This document shows, piece after piece, positions 25,031 to 34,947 of a stretch of 64,000 bases of DNA. Position 1 is the stretch's first letter. Each line of letters opens with the position of its first letter. The notes below the pieces were generated by a model. It ran no database searches, was not told the DNA's origin, and worked only from the letters and a program-made list of their open reading frames with translations. The position numbers were made by a program, and so were the translations under genes. The DNA comes from Sphingobium sp. TKS (GTDB taxonomy: Bacteria; Pseudomonadota; Alphaproteobacteria; Sphingomonadales; Sphingomonadaceae): NCBI RefSeq assembly GCF_001563265.1, contig NZ_CP005083.1, positions 3,227,001 to 3,291,000 of the forward strand, read 5' to 3'.

Positions 25031-26563
25031 ATGACGGGCAATGCCGCCGACCGGATGAGGGACAACCTCAACGCCATCCTCAACATCGCACCCGAGCAGG
25101 AAGCGGTCGAGCTCCGCCGCCAGTGGTGGACATGGGGCGACCTCAGGACGCGGAAGGAGGCAATCGAGGCAACGATAAGTGACGCCGGGCTGGGCTTCGA
25201 CACCCGCATCGGCGTGATACTGCGTAACCGGCCCGAGGTGATTCCGGCCGTCCTCGCCGCGGTGACTACGGAGAGGTGCCTTGTAACGCTCAATCCCACC
25301 CTTCCGGACGCCGCCCTCCACACCGACATATTGAAGCTCAAACTTCCGGTGATCATCGCGTCCTCAGTCGACTGGGCACGTGGCCTAGTTCGGCAGGCCG
25401 CCCTCGAGACTGGCGCTTTATGCATCGAGGTCGGCGACGAGGTGTCCGGGTCCGTGAAGGTAATCCAGGCCATTTCCAGGAACCGCGAGACCGATTCTCC
25501 GACCGTGGCGCCCGGCGTGGCGGTGGAGATGCTGACGAGCGGCACAACCGGCCCCCCGAAGCGTATCCCGCTCAAGCGCGCACGCTTCGCCCAGTCGATA
25601 CTCGGCGCCGCGAAGTTCGAGGCCGGTCGAAGTGCGGACGACTCCCCACGCCTGCGCCCGAGCACCCAGCTGCTTCTGACCCCCTTCGCGCACATCGGAG
25701 GTCTTTTGGCCCTGCTCAACGCGCTGCTGGCTGGCCGGAAGACCTGCCTGCTCGAGAAGTTCGAGGTGTCGGAGTTCCAGGACGCGGTTAGGCGTCACCG
25801 GCCCAAGGTGGTCCAGACGCCGCCGGCCGGGCTCGCGATGGTTCTTGCCGCAGGTGTCCCGAAGGAGGATCTCTCCAGCCTGGTGGCGTATCGCACGGGT
25901 GCGGCCCCGCTCGACCCCGCCCTCGCCGACGAGTTCTGGAAAACCTACGACATCCCCGTCCTCCAGAACTACGGCGCCACGGAGCTCGGCGGGGTGGCGG
26001 GATGGACTCTGGACGACTTCAAGGCGTTCTGGCCACAGAAGCGCGGCGCGGTAGGGAGGCTCAACCCCGGAGTGGAAGCCCGGGTCAAGGCCGTCGACGG
26101 CGACGAGGTGCTTGCGCCAGGCGAAGAAGGCATCCTGGAGCTTAAGGGATCCCAGATCGGCGATCCGGAAACCTGGGTGGCGACGACGGACCTTGCAGTC
26201 CTCGATACGGAAGGCTTCCTTTGGATAAAGGGCCGGGCAGACGCGACGATCATACGCGGCGGCTTCAAGATCCAACCCCAGTCCGTCGCAGATGCAATTG
26301 AACGCCACCCTTCGATCCGAGAGGCCGCAGTCGTTGGCATCCCAGATCAACGGCTTGGTCAGGTGCCAGCTGCCGCGTACGCGCTAAAGCCGGGTATGAC
26401 GCCGCCTTCATCAGACGATCTGCGCAAGTTTCTCCGCGAGACTCTACTACCTTATCAGATTCCGACCGATTTCATCGAGGTCGAAGAGCTGCCACGCACG
26501 CAGTCCATGAAGGTAGGGTTGCTAGCGGTACGGGAACTGTTCGAAGGACGGGAGGTCAAATGA
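25031..26563 (+). CDS. AMP-forming acyl-CoA synthetase
   Basis: 510 residues of the ANL superfamily. The phosphate-binding loop is EMLTSGTTGPPKR (about residue 170), the A5 motif is LQNYGATELGG, and the C-terminal hinge and lysine region are DTEGFLWIKGRADATIIRGG and LPRTQSMKVGLLAV. It activates a carboxylic acid to its CoA thioester with ATP. It lies 13 bases after the second acyl-CoA dehydrogenase, so it supplies that heteromer's substrate. The N-terminal domain is shorter and less conserved than in typical fatty-acid CoA ligases, so an unusual acid is possible. Confidence 0.93.
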   Translation: MTGNAADRMRDNLNAILNIAPEQEAVELRRQWWTWGDLRTRKEAIEATISDAGLGFDTRIGVILRNRPEVIPAVLAAVTTERCLVTLNPTLPDAALHTDILKLKLPVIIASSVDWARGLVRQAALETGALCIEVGDEVSGSVKVIQAISRNRETDSPTVAPGVAVEMLTSGTTGPPKRIPLKRARFAQSILGAAKFEAGRSADDSPRLRPSTQLLLTPFAHIGGLLALLNALLAGRKTCLLEKFEVSEFQDAVRRHRPKVVQTPPAGLAMVLAAGVPKEDLSSLVAYRTGAAPLDPALADEFWKTYDIPVLQNYGATELGGVAGWTLDDFKAFWPQKRGAVGRLNPGVEARVKAVDGDEVLAPGEEGILELKGSQIGDPETWVATTDLAVLDTEGFLWIKGRADATIIRGGFKIQPQSVADAIERHPSIREAAVVGIPDQRLGQVPAAAYALKPGMTPPSSDDLRKFLRETLLPYQIPTDFIEVEELPRTQSMKVGLLAVRELFEGREVK

Positions 26564-26600
26564 ACTGGGAAGGTGACAAACTATCTGCCCGGGTCGAGCT

Positions 26601-26870
26601 GTGCTGACTGGTCTCACGATCTTCAGCACCACGCGCGCCGATGCCAGAAGACCCGACCTGCTGGATGCAGATGGCAACATGATAGATCCAACGCAGTTGA
26701 TGCTGATCTCCTTTCAGAACATCAAAGACTCCAACAGCGGTTTTGAGGTTGACCCAAACAGTCTGGCAGCCGTGTTTGGTCCGGGCTATCGGTTCCGACA
26801 TATTAGGATCGAGGAAACCTACGGTCCGCCGACTTTTGGGGCGATGGACAAGTTTGTAAAACCTAAGTAA
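26601..26870 (+). CDS. Short hypothetical protein or gene remnant
   Basis: 89 residues from a GTG with no good ribosome site, 37 bases after the synthetase gene. The sequence looks protein-like (SFQNIKDSNSGFEVDPNSLA, then FRHIRIEETYGPPTFGAM), with balanced composition and no signal peptide or membrane helix. I do not recognise it. It could be a small pathway protein or the C-terminal remnant of a larger gene cut at its 5' side. The next 237 bases before soxB show no further gene. Confidence 0.35.
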   Translation: MLTGLTIFSTTRADARRPDLLDADGNMIDPTQLMLISFQNIKDSNSGFEVDPNSLAAVFGPGYRFRHIRIEETYGPPTFGAMDKFVKPK

Positions 26871-27107
26871 GCGAATTCGATGAAGGTGATCGCCTCGCCT
26901 TCACTCAAGCATGACCTAAATAGTCCAACTGCCTCCACATCTTCAAATCCATCGACAGCAAGGCTCACCGAGAGCCATTTTGTTGGGCGCATAGTGTATG
27001 CGCCTTCCTCGCTTCTAGCTGTCATAAGGTGTGAAACCGGCGCGATCATACAACGAAATGGCCCAATTATACTTCGCGTAGACTGAGTTTTCAGCGAATG
27101 TCGCGTC

Positions 27108-28358
27108 ATGAAATTCTCGGCTCTGACACTCCTACGAAGCGCACTTGATAAGCAGGCCAGCTATCCCCACCAGTGGCGGAAGGCCGAACCGCAGCAATCG
27201 TATGACGTTGTCGTCATAGGCGGTGGAGGCCATGGCTTGGCCACGGCCTACTATCTCGCGAAGGAGCACGGGATCACCAACGTCGCCGTCGTGGAGAAGG
27301 GCTGGATCGGCAGCGGCAACACTGGGCGAAACACCACCATCATTCGGTCGAACTACCTGTTCGACGAAAGCGCGGCCCTCTACGATCACGCGTTGCAACT
27401 CTGGCGCGGCCTAAGCCAGGAACTGAACTACAACGTCATGTTCAGTCCGCGCGGCGTCCTGATGCTGGCGCACACTGTGCATGACGTCCAGACGATCAAG
27501 CGCCACATCCACTCCAACAAGCTTAACGGCATCGACAACGAGTGGCTGTCGCAAAAGCAGGTCGCCGAGTTCTGTCCCGGACTCAACATGTCGCGCGATG
27601 TCCGGTATCCGGTCGTCGGCGCCGCCCTCCAAAGGTCGGGCGGTACGGCGCGCCACGACGCAGTCGCCTGGGGCTATGCACGCGCAGCGAGCGGCATGGG
27701 CGTCGACATCATCGAGAACTGCATGGTGACCGGCATTCGGCGAGGTTTCGACGGAGGGGTCACCGGCGTCGAGACCTCCCGCGGCTTCATCGCAAGCAAG
27801 AAGGTCGGGGTCGTCACCGCCGGCCGAAGCTCACAGGTCATGGCGATGGCGGGCTTGCGGCTGCCCATCGAAAGCTATCCCCTGCAGGCTCTCGTCTCAG
27901 AACCGACCAAACCGGTCCTCGATTGCGTGGTGATGTCCAGCACGGTGCACGGCTATGTCAGCCAGTCCGACAAGGGCGAACTGGTCATCGGCGCGGGCTC
28001 TGACGCATATGTCGGCTACGGGCAGACGGGCAGCGCGCACGTCACGGCCCAGGCGATCGAGGCGGTCTGCGAACTGTTCCCCCAATTCGCGCGGATGCGC
28101 ATGCTGCGCAGCTGGGGCGGCATCGTAGATCTCACCCCGGACCGGTCGCCCATCATCGGCGAGACGACGGTGCGCGGGCTCTACGCAAACTGCGGTTGGG
28201 GCACCGGCGGCTTCAAGGCTACGCCGGGCTCCGGCCACGTCTTCGCCCACACCCTCGCCACAGGCAAACCACACCCGATCGCAGCCCCCTTCTCGTTGAA
28301 CCGCTTCGTCACCGGGCGGCTGATCAACGAGGCAGCGGCGGCTGCGGTCGCGCACTGA
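27108..28358 (+). CDS. soxB: Sarcosine oxidase beta subunit
   Basis: 416 residues, the usual size for heterotetrameric SoxB. The FAD Rossmann motif is [17 protein letters not shown], and [13 protein letters not shown] (about residue 181) carries the His to which FMN is covalently bound in the family. C-terminal [17 protein letters not shown] and [14 protein letters not shown] complete the FAD/substrate fold. It oxidises sarcosine to glycine and a methylene unit that the alpha subunit passes to tetrahydrofolate. First gene of soxBDAG-purU; soxD follows 10 bases downstream. N-methyl amino acids other than sarcosine are possible substrates. Confidence 0.95.
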   Translation: MKFSALTLLRSALDKQASYPHQWRKAEPQQSYDVVVIGGGGHGLATAYYLAKEHGITNVAVVEKGWIGSGNTGRNTTIIRSNYLFDESAALYDHALQLWRGLSQELNYNVMFSPRGVLMLAHTVHDVQTIKRHIHSNKLNGIDNEWLSQKQVAEFCPGLNMSRDVRYPVVGAALQRSGGTARHDAVAWGYARAASGMGVDIIENCMVTGIRRGFDGGVTGVETSRGFIASKKVGVVTAGRSSQVMAMAGLRLPIESYPLQALVSEPTKPVLDCVVMSSTVHGYVSQSDKGELVIGAGSDAYVGYGQTGSAHVTAQAIEAVCELFPQFARMRMLRSWGGIVDLTPDRSPIIGETTVRGLYANCGWGTGGFKATPGSGHVFAHTLATGKPHPIAAPFSLNRFVTGRLINEAAAAAVAH

Positions 28359-28368
28359 GAAGACCCCG

Positions 28369-28656
28369 ATGCTTTTGATCGCATGCCCATTCTGCGGAGA
28401 CCGCCCGGAAATTGAATTCCGCTACGCGGGCGAGGCGCACGTGGCCCGGCCGACCGACCCCGCTTCGCTCGATGACGCGACCTGGGCGAGTTACCTCTAC
28501 GAGCGCAGCAACCACGCCGGCGAACATGCCGAGCGGTGGCATCACGTCCACGGTTGCCGCCGATACTTCAACGCCTTGCGCCACACCGTAACCGACGCCT
28601 TCCTGGGTAGCTATCCCGCCGGCTCGCCGCGGCCGCGCCTCGGGGCCGGCCAGTGA
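28369..28656 (+). CDS. soxD: Sarcosine oxidase delta subunit
   Basis: 95 residues. Zinc-binding Cys/His of SoxD are evident in LIACPFCGDRPEIEF and WHHVHGCRRYFNALR. Its last codons overlap the start of soxA (ATGA-type coupling at 28653-28656). It is a small structural subunit of the sarcosine oxidase heterotetramer. Confidence 0.93.
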   Translation: MLLIACPFCGDRPEIEFRYAGEAHVARPTDPASLDDATWASYLYERSNHAGEHAERWHHVHGCRRYFNALRHTVTDAFLGSYPAGSPRPRLGAGQ

Positions 28657-31619
28657 ACGGCGTCTTCCGCCTTCCAGGCAAAGGTCGGATCGACCGCGGG
28701 CGGCCCGTCCGCTTCAGCTTCGACGGACGTCGCATGACGGCGTTCGCGGGGGACACGCTCGCCAGCGCCCTCCTGGCGAACGGCGTCCATCTCATGGGAC
28801 GATCCTTCAAATATCATCGTCCCCGCGGCGTCCTCGGAGCGGGCGTCGATGAGCCTAACGCTCTGGTCACCATCGATCGCGGAGCCGGCCGCGTTCAGCC
28901 GAACGTCCAGGCCACCGTGATTGAAGTCTACGAGGGGCTCGTTGCGCGGAGCCAGAGCCGATGGCCCTCATTGAAGTGGGACATGGGGGCGATTAACAAT
29001 GTCGCGTCAGCCCTGATACCCGCCGGCTTCTACTACAAGACATTCATGTGGCCCCAATGGGCTTGGAAGACGCTCTACGAGCCCGCGATCAGGCGATCCG
29101 CCGGGCTCGGCCCACCTCCGGAATTACCGGATCCCGACAGCTACGCCATGCAGTACGATCATTGTGAAGTGCTCGTCGTAGGAGCGGGACCCGCCGGCCT
29201 GGCAGCCGCGTTGGCCGCCAGCACGGGCGCGGCGCGCGTAATCCTTTGCGACGAGCGTGCCGAATTAGGTGGATCGCTCCTCGCCGATCCCGGCGCAGTC
29301 ATCGACGGCCTGGATGCCTGGTCCTGGCTGGAGAAGGCGGCGGCCGAACTCTCGTCACGGCCGAACGTGACGATCCTAACGCGTACCACGGCCTTCCGCT
29401 ACGGATCGCACAACATGATCAGCCTGGCGGAACGCGTCACCGATCACATATTCGATGCGGCACCGGGTTCGCTGCGTGAGCGATGGCGTCAGGTCAGGGC
29501 CAGACAAGTCATCCTCGCCACCGGCGCCCATGAACGGCCAATCCTATTCAAGGGGAATGACCTTCCAGGCGTCATGCTGGCCTCCGCCGCCCGCGCTTAC
29601 AATAACGCCTATGGCGTACGCCTGGGTCGCGCAGGAGTGGTGGTGACGCGCGGCGACAGCGGATACCAGGCTGCGTTCGATCTGGCGGAGGTGGGTATTA
29701 AGACCACGATCGCCGATCTGCGCGCGGCGGCCTCCCCGCCGCTCGTCCAGCAGGCGGAGCGGCTCGGGATTGACGTCATTCAGGGCGCAACCCCTGTGAG
29801 CGCCGGCGGACGACTAAGGGTAAGCTCGCTCGAGATCGCGCAGTCGGACGGCCGCCGGCGGACGCTGCGGTGCGACCTCGTGCTTATGGCGGGTGGCTGG
29901 GCGCCGACCGTCCATCTTTTCTCCCAGGCTCGGGGATCGCTGCGCTGGGACGATCGGCTCGAGGCATACGTGCCCGACAAGGCCGCGCAACCCGTGACGT
30001 GCATTGGCGCGTGCCGAGGCGACCTCCACACCTCGACGGCACTGCAGAACGGCTTCGCAGCTGGCGCGGGCGCCGCGGGGTTGGATTCCGGCCGGGCGCC
30101 CTTCTCTTCGCGCGTCGATGCAGATGCCGACATGCGCGGAGTGCCCATGAGCGTCGCAACCGAGGACTCCATGGCCTTCATAGACTTCCAGAACGACGTC
30201 ACGTCCAAGGATTTGCGACTGGCGGTGCGCGAGGGTTTCCTCTCGGTCGAGCACTTCAAGCGCTATACAACCACGGGCATGGCGACCGACCAGGGCCGCA
30301 CGTCGAACCTCAACGCGATGGCCGTCGTTGGCGAGGCGATGGGCGTGCCCATGGGCCAGGTGGGCATAACCACCTTCCGCCCTCCCTACACCCCTGTCAC
30401 CTTCGGCACACTGGCTGGCAACAATCGCGGCGACGGGTTTCTGCCGATCCGCCGGACGCCCACCCACGAGTGGGCGGTCGCGCAAGGCGCGGTGTTCGAG
30501 GACGTCGGGCTGTGGAAACGCGTGCGCTACTTCCCCCGATCGGGTGAGACCATGGAAGAGGCGGTGCGGCGAGAGTGCCGGACCACCCGCGCGGCGGCGG
30601 GCATCCTCGACGCCTCCACACTCGGCAAGATCGAGGTCGTGGGACCTGATGCGGCCGAGTTCATGAACCGAATGTACGTCAACGCCTGGACGAACCTCAA
30701 GTCCGGCGGCTGCCGTTACGGCATCGTGCTTCGCGACGACGGATTCATCTTCGACGACGGCGTGGTCGGCCGCCTGGCCCAGGATCGCTTCCACGTCACG
30801 ACGACCACCAGCGGGGCGGCAGGCGTGTTCGATCTGATGGAGGACTACCTCCAGACCGAATGGCCCGACCTCGACGTCTGGCTCACCTCGACGACCGAAC
30901 AATGGGCGGTCGTAGCGGTTCAGGGTCCCCGAGCCCGCGACATCCTGGCGCCGTTGGTGGAAGGCATCGACCTCTCGGCTGATGCCTTTTCGCACATGAC
31001 ACTCCGCGAGGGAGTGATAGCAGGGGTGCAAGCAAGACTTTTCCGCGTGAGCTTCACCGGCGAGCTGGGCTTCGAGGTGAACGTGCCATCGGGCGAAGGT
31101 CTGAGGGTGTGGGAAGCCATCGTGGGAGAGGGCCGGAAACACGGCGCGACCGTATATGGCACCGAGACCCTGCATGTCCTGCGGGCCGAGAAGGGCTTCA
31201 TAATCATCGGTCAGGAAACGGACGGCACGGTCACCCCGGACGATGTCGGACTGACCTGGACGATCGGCAAAACGAAGAGCGACTTTGTGGGAAAGAGATC
31301 CCTTACGCTGGCCGGGCCCGCCTCATCCAATCGCAAGCAGCTCGTTGGGCTACTGCCCGACGGGCACGCGGATGTGCCGGACGAGGGAGCGCAGCTCGTG
31401 AACGGCCCAGACGCGGCACCATTCACCGCCCAGGGGCACGTCACCTCCGCCTATTGGAGCGAAACGCTCGGGGGACCGATAGCCCTCGGCCTACTGCTGG
31501 ACGGCAGGGCGCGCCACGGCGAACTCATATACGTCACCTGCCTGGGCGGCGCTCCGACCCGATGGCGCGTGTGCGAACCTGTCTTCCTCGATCCGAAGGG
31601 GGAACGCCTCGATGCCTAG
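28653..31619 (+). CDS. soxA: Sarcosine oxidase alpha subunit
   Basis: 988 residues, the normal length. The N-terminal domain has a ferredoxin-like fold without cluster ligands (FAGDTLASALLANGVHLMGR, SFKYHRPRGVLG). From about residue 171 VLVVGAGPAGLAAALAAS starts a dinucleotide-binding domain with VILATGAHERP and VVVTRGDSGYQ. From about residue 620 the glycine-cleavage T-like folate domain follows (RTTRAAAGILDASTLGKIEV, EFMNRMYVNAW). It transfers the methylene group to tetrahydrofolate, giving 5,10-methylene-THF. Overlaps soxD by 4 and soxG by 8 bases, so the four subunits are translated as a unit. Confidence 0.96.
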   Translation: MNGVFRLPGKGRIDRGRPVRFSFDGRRMTAFAGDTLASALLANGVHLMGRSFKYHRPRGVLGAGVDEPNALVTIDRGAGRVQPNVQATVIEVYEGLVARSQSRWPSLKWDMGAINNVASALIPAGFYYKTFMWPQWAWKTLYEPAIRRSAGLGPPPELPDPDSYAMQYDHCEVLVVGAGPAGLAAALAASTGAARVILCDERAELGGSLLADPGAVIDGLDAWSWLEKAAAELSSRPNVTILTRTTAFRYGSHNMISLAERVTDHIFDAAPGSLRERWRQVRARQVILATGAHERPILFKGNDLPGVMLASAARAYNNAYGVRLGRAGVVVTRGDSGYQAAFDLAEVGIKTTIADLRAAASPPLVQQAERLGIDVIQGATPVSAGGRLRVSSLEIAQSDGRRRTLRCDLVLMAGGWAPTVHLFSQARGSLRWDDRLEAYVPDKAAQPVTCIGACRGDLHTSTALQNGFAAGAGAAGLDSGRAPFSSRVDADADMRGVPMSVATEDSMAFIDFQNDVTSKDLRLAVREGFLSVEHFKRYTTTGMATDQGRTSNLNAMAVVGEAMGVPMGQVGITTFRPPYTPVTFGTLAGNNRGDGFLPIRRTPTHEWAVAQGAVFEDVGLWKRVRYFPRSGETMEEAVRRECRTTRAAAGILDASTLGKIEVVGPDAAEFMNRMYVNAWTNLKSGGCRYGIVLRDDGFIFDDGVVGRLAQDRFHVTTTTSGAAGVFDLMEDYLQTEWPDLDVWLTSTTEQWAVVAVQGPRARDILAPLVEGIDLSADAFSHMTLREGVIAGVQARLFRVSFTGELGFEVNVPSGEGLRVWEAIVGEGRKHGATVYGTETLHVLRAEKGFIIIGQETDGTVTPDDVGLTWTIGKTKSDFVGKRSLTLAGPASSNRKQLVGLLPDGHADVPDEGAQLVNGPDAAPFTAQGHVTSAYWSETLGGPIALGLLLDGRARHGELIYVTCLGGAPTRWRVCEPVFLDPKGERLDA

Positions 31620-32154
31620 TCGCGAAAAAATCGTCCGCCACTCCATCGGGCCTGGACTCCTTCTCCGTCCCCACTCGAAAGAGCACAGCTGGTCGTTGCG
31701 GCTCCGCACGCAGCAGATCGAGCAAGCCTCGGTGGCCTGGAAGGCGCCATTGGACCTCGCCCCCCTTGCCAGTTCATCGCTGGACGGAAGGCACGCGTTG
31801 AGGCTCGGACCCGACGAGTGGTTGTTGATGGCAGAGGCGTCATCCGCCGCAGACGACCTCCACAGCCTGGCGGTGTCAACCGCGCTCTCACTCGTCGACA
31901 TCTCCGACAGGGAGCTCGCGTGGACGATCTCCGGCGAGAATGCGGGCCGAGTGCTGGCCACCGGCTGTCCGCTAGACCTCTCGGAAGCAGCCTTCCCTCC
32001 CGGACGGGCCACGCGAACGGTCTACGGCCATGCCGAAATCGTCCTGTGGCGCCCGAATTCAGAGCGGTCGTGGCAGATCCGCGCGCTCCGATCCTTCGCC
32101 ATCTACCTGACGCACCATCTGGCGCATGCCGGCAAGCAGTGCGCGAACACGTGA
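31612..32154 (+). CDS. soxG: Sarcosine oxidase gamma subunit
   Basis: 180 residues with the poorly conserved but recognisable SoxG pattern: [14 protein letters not shown], then [43 protein letters not shown] and a C-terminal [11 protein letters not shown]. It overlaps soxA by 8 bases and completes the heterotetramer. purU begins 11 bases after its stop. Confidence 0.92.
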   Translation: MPSREKIVRHSIGPGLLLRPHSKEHSWSLRLRTQQIEQASVAWKAPLDLAPLASSSLDGRHALRLGPDEWLLMAEASSAADDLHSLAVSTALSLVDISDRELAWTISGENAGRVLATGCPLDLSEAAFPPGRATRTVYGHAEIVLWRPNSERSWQIRALRSFAIYLTHHLAHAGKQCANT

Positions 32155-32165
32155 GAACCGACCCG

Positions 32166-33056
32166 ATGACCACCCATCCCCATACACGGTGCACGTCGAC
32201 CGACACCGTATACCGGCTGACCATTTCCTGCCCTAACAAGCCGGGGATCGTAGCGGCGATCACGACCGAGCTCTTCCGCCATGGCGCCGATGTGCTCGAG
32301 GCACACCACTACTGCGACACGGACACGGACCGGCTTTTCGTTCGCCTGAGCTTCAGCCTTCCGCCCGCCGTCGCGCCCGAGGGTGTCCGCGCCGGCTTCG
32401 CCCCGATCGCCGACGACTACGACATGGAATGGTCGCTGGTGCCCGCGGAGGAAATGAAGAAGGTACTGATCCTCGTTTCCAAGTTCGACCATTGCCTCGT
32501 TGATCTCCTGTATCGCTGGCGGATTGGAGAACTGCAGATGGAGCCAGTCGGCATCGTCTCGAACCACCCTAGGGAAACGTTCGCCGGCGTCGATTTCGGC
32601 GGGATACCCTTCCACCACCTGCCCGTCACCAAAATCGACAAGCCGAAACAGGATGCGAAGATCCGCGAACTGGTGACCAACACCGGAGCGGACCTGGTGG
32701 TCCTCGCCCGGTACATGCAGATTCTGTCCGATGACCTGGCGGCCTTCCTGGCGGGCCGATGCATCAACATCCATCACAGCTTCCTTCCGGGCTTCAAGGG
32801 GGCGAAGCCATACCACCAGGCGCATTCGCGCGGAGTGAAGCTCATCGGAGCCACCGCGCACTACGTCACCGCAGACCTGGACGAGGGACCGATCATCGAG
32901 CAGGACGTCGAACGCATAAGTCACCAGGACACCCCGGAGGATCTCGTGAGCAAAGGGCGCGACATCGAGCGCCGCGTCCTGGCGCGAGCGGTGTCACTCC
33001 ATCTGAGCGGACGCTCTTTCGCGAACGGTTCCAAGACCGTGGTGTTTCGAGACTAG
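32166..33056 (+). CDS. purU: Formyltetrahydrofolate deformylase
   Basis: 296 residues. An N-terminal ACT domain ([21 protein letters not shown]) precedes the formyltransferase-like catalytic domain with [30 protein letters not shown] (catalytic Asn-His region) and the conserved Asp in [16 protein letters not shown]. It hydrolyses 10-formyl-THF to formate and THF. Cotranscribed with soxBDAG, it regenerates free THF after the methylene group has been oxidised, allowing demethylation to run as a dissimilatory C1 pathway. An ATG with weak ribosome site at 32166 is the most likely start. Confidence 0.96.
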   Translation: MTTHPHTRCTSTDTVYRLTISCPNKPGIVAAITTELFRHGADVLEAHHYCDTDTDRLFVRLSFSLPPAVAPEGVRAGFAPIADDYDMEWSLVPAEEMKKVLILVSKFDHCLVDLLYRWRIGELQMEPVGIVSNHPRETFAGVDFGGIPFHHLPVTKIDKPKQDAKIRELVTNTGADLVVLARYMQILSDDLAAFLAGRCINIHHSFLPGFKGAKPYHQAHSRGVKLIGATAHYVTADLDEGPIIEQDVERISHQDTPEDLVSKGRDIERRVLARAVSLHLSGRSFANGSKTVVFRD

Positions 33057-33451
33057 CGATGTCCCCACGATCATAGATGGGAAAGAGTTCGAGGCGCAAA
33101 GCCGGGACAAGTCAGCCGTCCATCGGTTTCGCACGGGCCGTTGAAGCATAACTTCTCACGTTCAGCTACGGATTGTGTCGAGCTTCAACAGTGCATTCAG
33201 GCGTCGGTTCGGCATAACGCCGATCCACTGCGCCAACGGGGAACGGCCTGCCAGCCCGCGTGGTCGTCCTGGGCGGCAGCGGCGTCGGCACCCACGCGAC
33301 GAAAGAGCCGCCTGAAACGGCGGAATGTGACAAGTGGTCCTGATGCACCCCTGTCCAGCTAACCAGATTGGAGCCAGGGCGATGGCATAGAGAGACGAAG
33401 GGGACCAGTCACTAATCGACTAAGTTCATCGACCATGGGTGCACAGGACCG
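33057..33451. other. Convergent intergenic region with a possible alanine dehydrogenase trace
   Basis: About 395 bases between purU (plus) and a VOC gene (minus). At 33245-33310 the plus strand reads GLPARVVVLGGSGVGTHATK, close to the NAD-loop of alanine dehydrogenases (VVVLGGGVVGTNAAK), but it has a stop 30 bases upstream and another about 45 bases downstream, so at most a tiny remnant persists. Otherwise nothing was recognised. Confidence 0.4.
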
Positions 33452-33856
33452 TCAGGGGACGGCGAAGTCTCGTACCTCCTCGGGCTGGATTATTTCATTC
33501 TCGAAGGTCGCTTCGACGAGGAGGCCGTTGGGATCTCGATGCTGCACTTGCACGAGATTGGTTTCGGGTACCGTTATCGCCATATATGCAGTACCTGCGG
33601 CCTTCACTCTGTCGAGATATTCCGGAAGGCCGCTAACGCGAAATGCGACATGGTCACGCATTCCAGGCTGCAAAACGTCGGTTTCGATCACGTGCAGGAT
33701 GGGATAATCGCCTCCTTCAGCATAGAGCCACGCACCTCCCGTAGGAAAGGGCGGCCGAAAGCCTGGCCTGAGACGAAAGAACCTCTCGTAGAACTCAAGC
33801 GTCGCAGCGAGTTCGGTCGTTCTGATTGTCACATGGTCAAGTGTGATTACCGACAT
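33452..33856 (-). CDS. VOC-family protein (glyoxalase/extradiol dioxygenase fold)
   Basis: 134 residues from the ATG at 33856 (GGAGGG upstream). MSVITLDHVTIRTTELAATLEFYERF gives the first metal His, MRDHVAFRV the second, and GLLVEATFE the final Glu. VOC proteins isomerise, cleave rings or detoxify; this small one is closest in style to the uncharacterised VOC/glyoxalase group. It is transcribed leftward towards purU, downstream of the chorismate mutase gene (91 bases). Function undetermined. Confidence 0.8.
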   Translation of the reverse strand: MSVITLDHVTIRTTELAATLEFYERFFRLRPGFRPPFPTGGAWLYAEGGDYPILHVIETDVLQPGMRDHVAFRVSGLPEYLDRVKAAGTAYMAITVPETNLVQVQHRDPNGLLVEATFENEIIQPEEVRDFAVP

Positions 33857-33947
33857 TTGCGCCCTCCAAATCATACGGGAAATAGACACCCCCAATAACG
33901 TGATTTATAGATGAAATCTGAGAATATCCGTCGAAATAGCCTGCACG

Positions 33948-34247
33948 CTATTTGCTGGCCAAAATCTTCATCTCTTCGGCCTGCGACTTCTCGCCTTCCG
34001 CGACGATCTGCTCACATAAGGTGCGAACCAATTCCGGGTTGATCCCTTGATCAACCGCCAGATTCATCCACCTCTCCACAACGAGCTTGACGCGATGAGG
34101 TATGTGGGGCTCCAGTCCGGCAGCCATTTTCAAAGGAGCAAGCGTACCATTAAGCTTGATACGCTTCGCGATGAGAGGGACGAGTTCGCGGTCAATCGCC
34201 TCGATTTCCAATCTGATCTCTTCTATTCTAGACTTAACATCTTCCAT
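33948..34247 (-). CDS. Monofunctional AroQ-type chorismate mutase
   Basis: 99 residues forming the helical AroQ fold: SRIEEIRLEIEAIDRELVPLIAKRIKL, a Lys in LAPLKMA where the family has a catalytic Lys, and VRTLCEQIVAEGE at the end. It converts chorismate to prephenate; a PchB-like isochorismate pyruvate lyase is an alternative because both share size and fold. It is not next to any other aromatic amino acid gene. Neighbours are a VOC protein, a SnoaL-like protein and a TetR-controlled FAD monooxygenase, so a specialised rather than biosynthetic role is possible. Confidence 0.82.
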   Translation of the reverse strand: MEDVKSRIEEIRLEIEAIDRELVPLIAKRIKLNGTLAPLKMAAGLEPHIPHRVKLVVERWMNLAVDQGINPELVRTLCEQIVAEGEKSQAEEMKILASK

Positions 34248-34368
34248 AATTTCAATCTTTCCAATCCATGGCCAAAACGACCACCTTTTCAGATAATTGT
34301 CGCCTTTATTTACGTTACCATGGCTGATTTTGAGTGATGGTCGTGGCAGTGGCCAGCGGTTCCACCGC

Positions 34369-34863
34369 TTACTTCGCGAACCAGAAGTCCCTCGCCTCTC
34401 CGGAAAATTCCGGATCGGCGATCAGAAATGCCTCGTCCCACAATTGCCCTGGAACAATTTCCCAGTGCTCGACGGCTAAGTCGCCCTCGAAACGCCAAGC
34501 GCCCATCCCGATGAATTCTTCAACCTCGCCGTTCCGTTCAAGACGGGTGAGCATGCTGACGACACCGTAGAGGTCGTCAGCCAGGATTTGCTCGACTCTG
34601 ACTAGCCGAAAGCTGTCGCCGGCAATTGCGGTGCGACGCGCACCGTAAGCTTGGCTGAAAGCTCCATCTCCCGTGGCCGCCAACCGCACGCCTCCGGTGT
34701 GAATCACGAAATCTGGCGATACTCGGCTAAACGCCGATTTCTGATGATCCAGCTGCATCTGCTCGCGAACTTCGGGATCTAGCGTCTGATCGCTCTGGAT
34801 TCTGACCACTCCCTCATAAAGCTGCGCAAGCCAAAGGGCGTTCGGATGGTCTGCAGTCATCAT
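34369..34863 (-). CDS. SnoaL/NTF2-like protein
   Basis: 164 residues, cone-shaped alpha+beta barrel fold of the SnoaL/NTF2 superfamily suggested by the N-terminal helices (ALWLAQLYEGVVRIQ), strands around VSPDFVIHTGGV and the C-terminal GMGAWRFEGDLAVEHWEIVPGQ. Such proteins are small isomerases, hydrolases or binding proteins that often accompany aromatic or polyketide oxygenases. It lies downstream of the TetR gene (84 bases) on the same strand, so it may be part of the FAD monooxygenase transcript. No catalytic residue can be assigned. Confidence 0.65.
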   Translation of the reverse strand: MMTADHPNALWLAQLYEGVVRIQSDQTLDPEVREQMQLDHQKSAFSRVSPDFVIHTGGVRLAATGDGAFSQAYGARRTAIAGDSFRLVRVEQILADDLYGVVSMLTRLERNGEVEEFIGMGAWRFEGDLAVEHWEIVPGQLWDEAFLIADPEFSGEARDFWFAK

Positions 34864-34947
34864 TATTGCGTCTCCTCTATGTGCTGGTGCCGATGACCGT
34901 CGTCCTTCTGCAGAACTTGCAGGGGGCGGGGTTGACCAGCACGCCGT

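Noticed and set aside
29814..31175. 453-codon open frame on the minus strand
   Set aside because: Antisense to soxA; His/Arg-rich and without domain signature.
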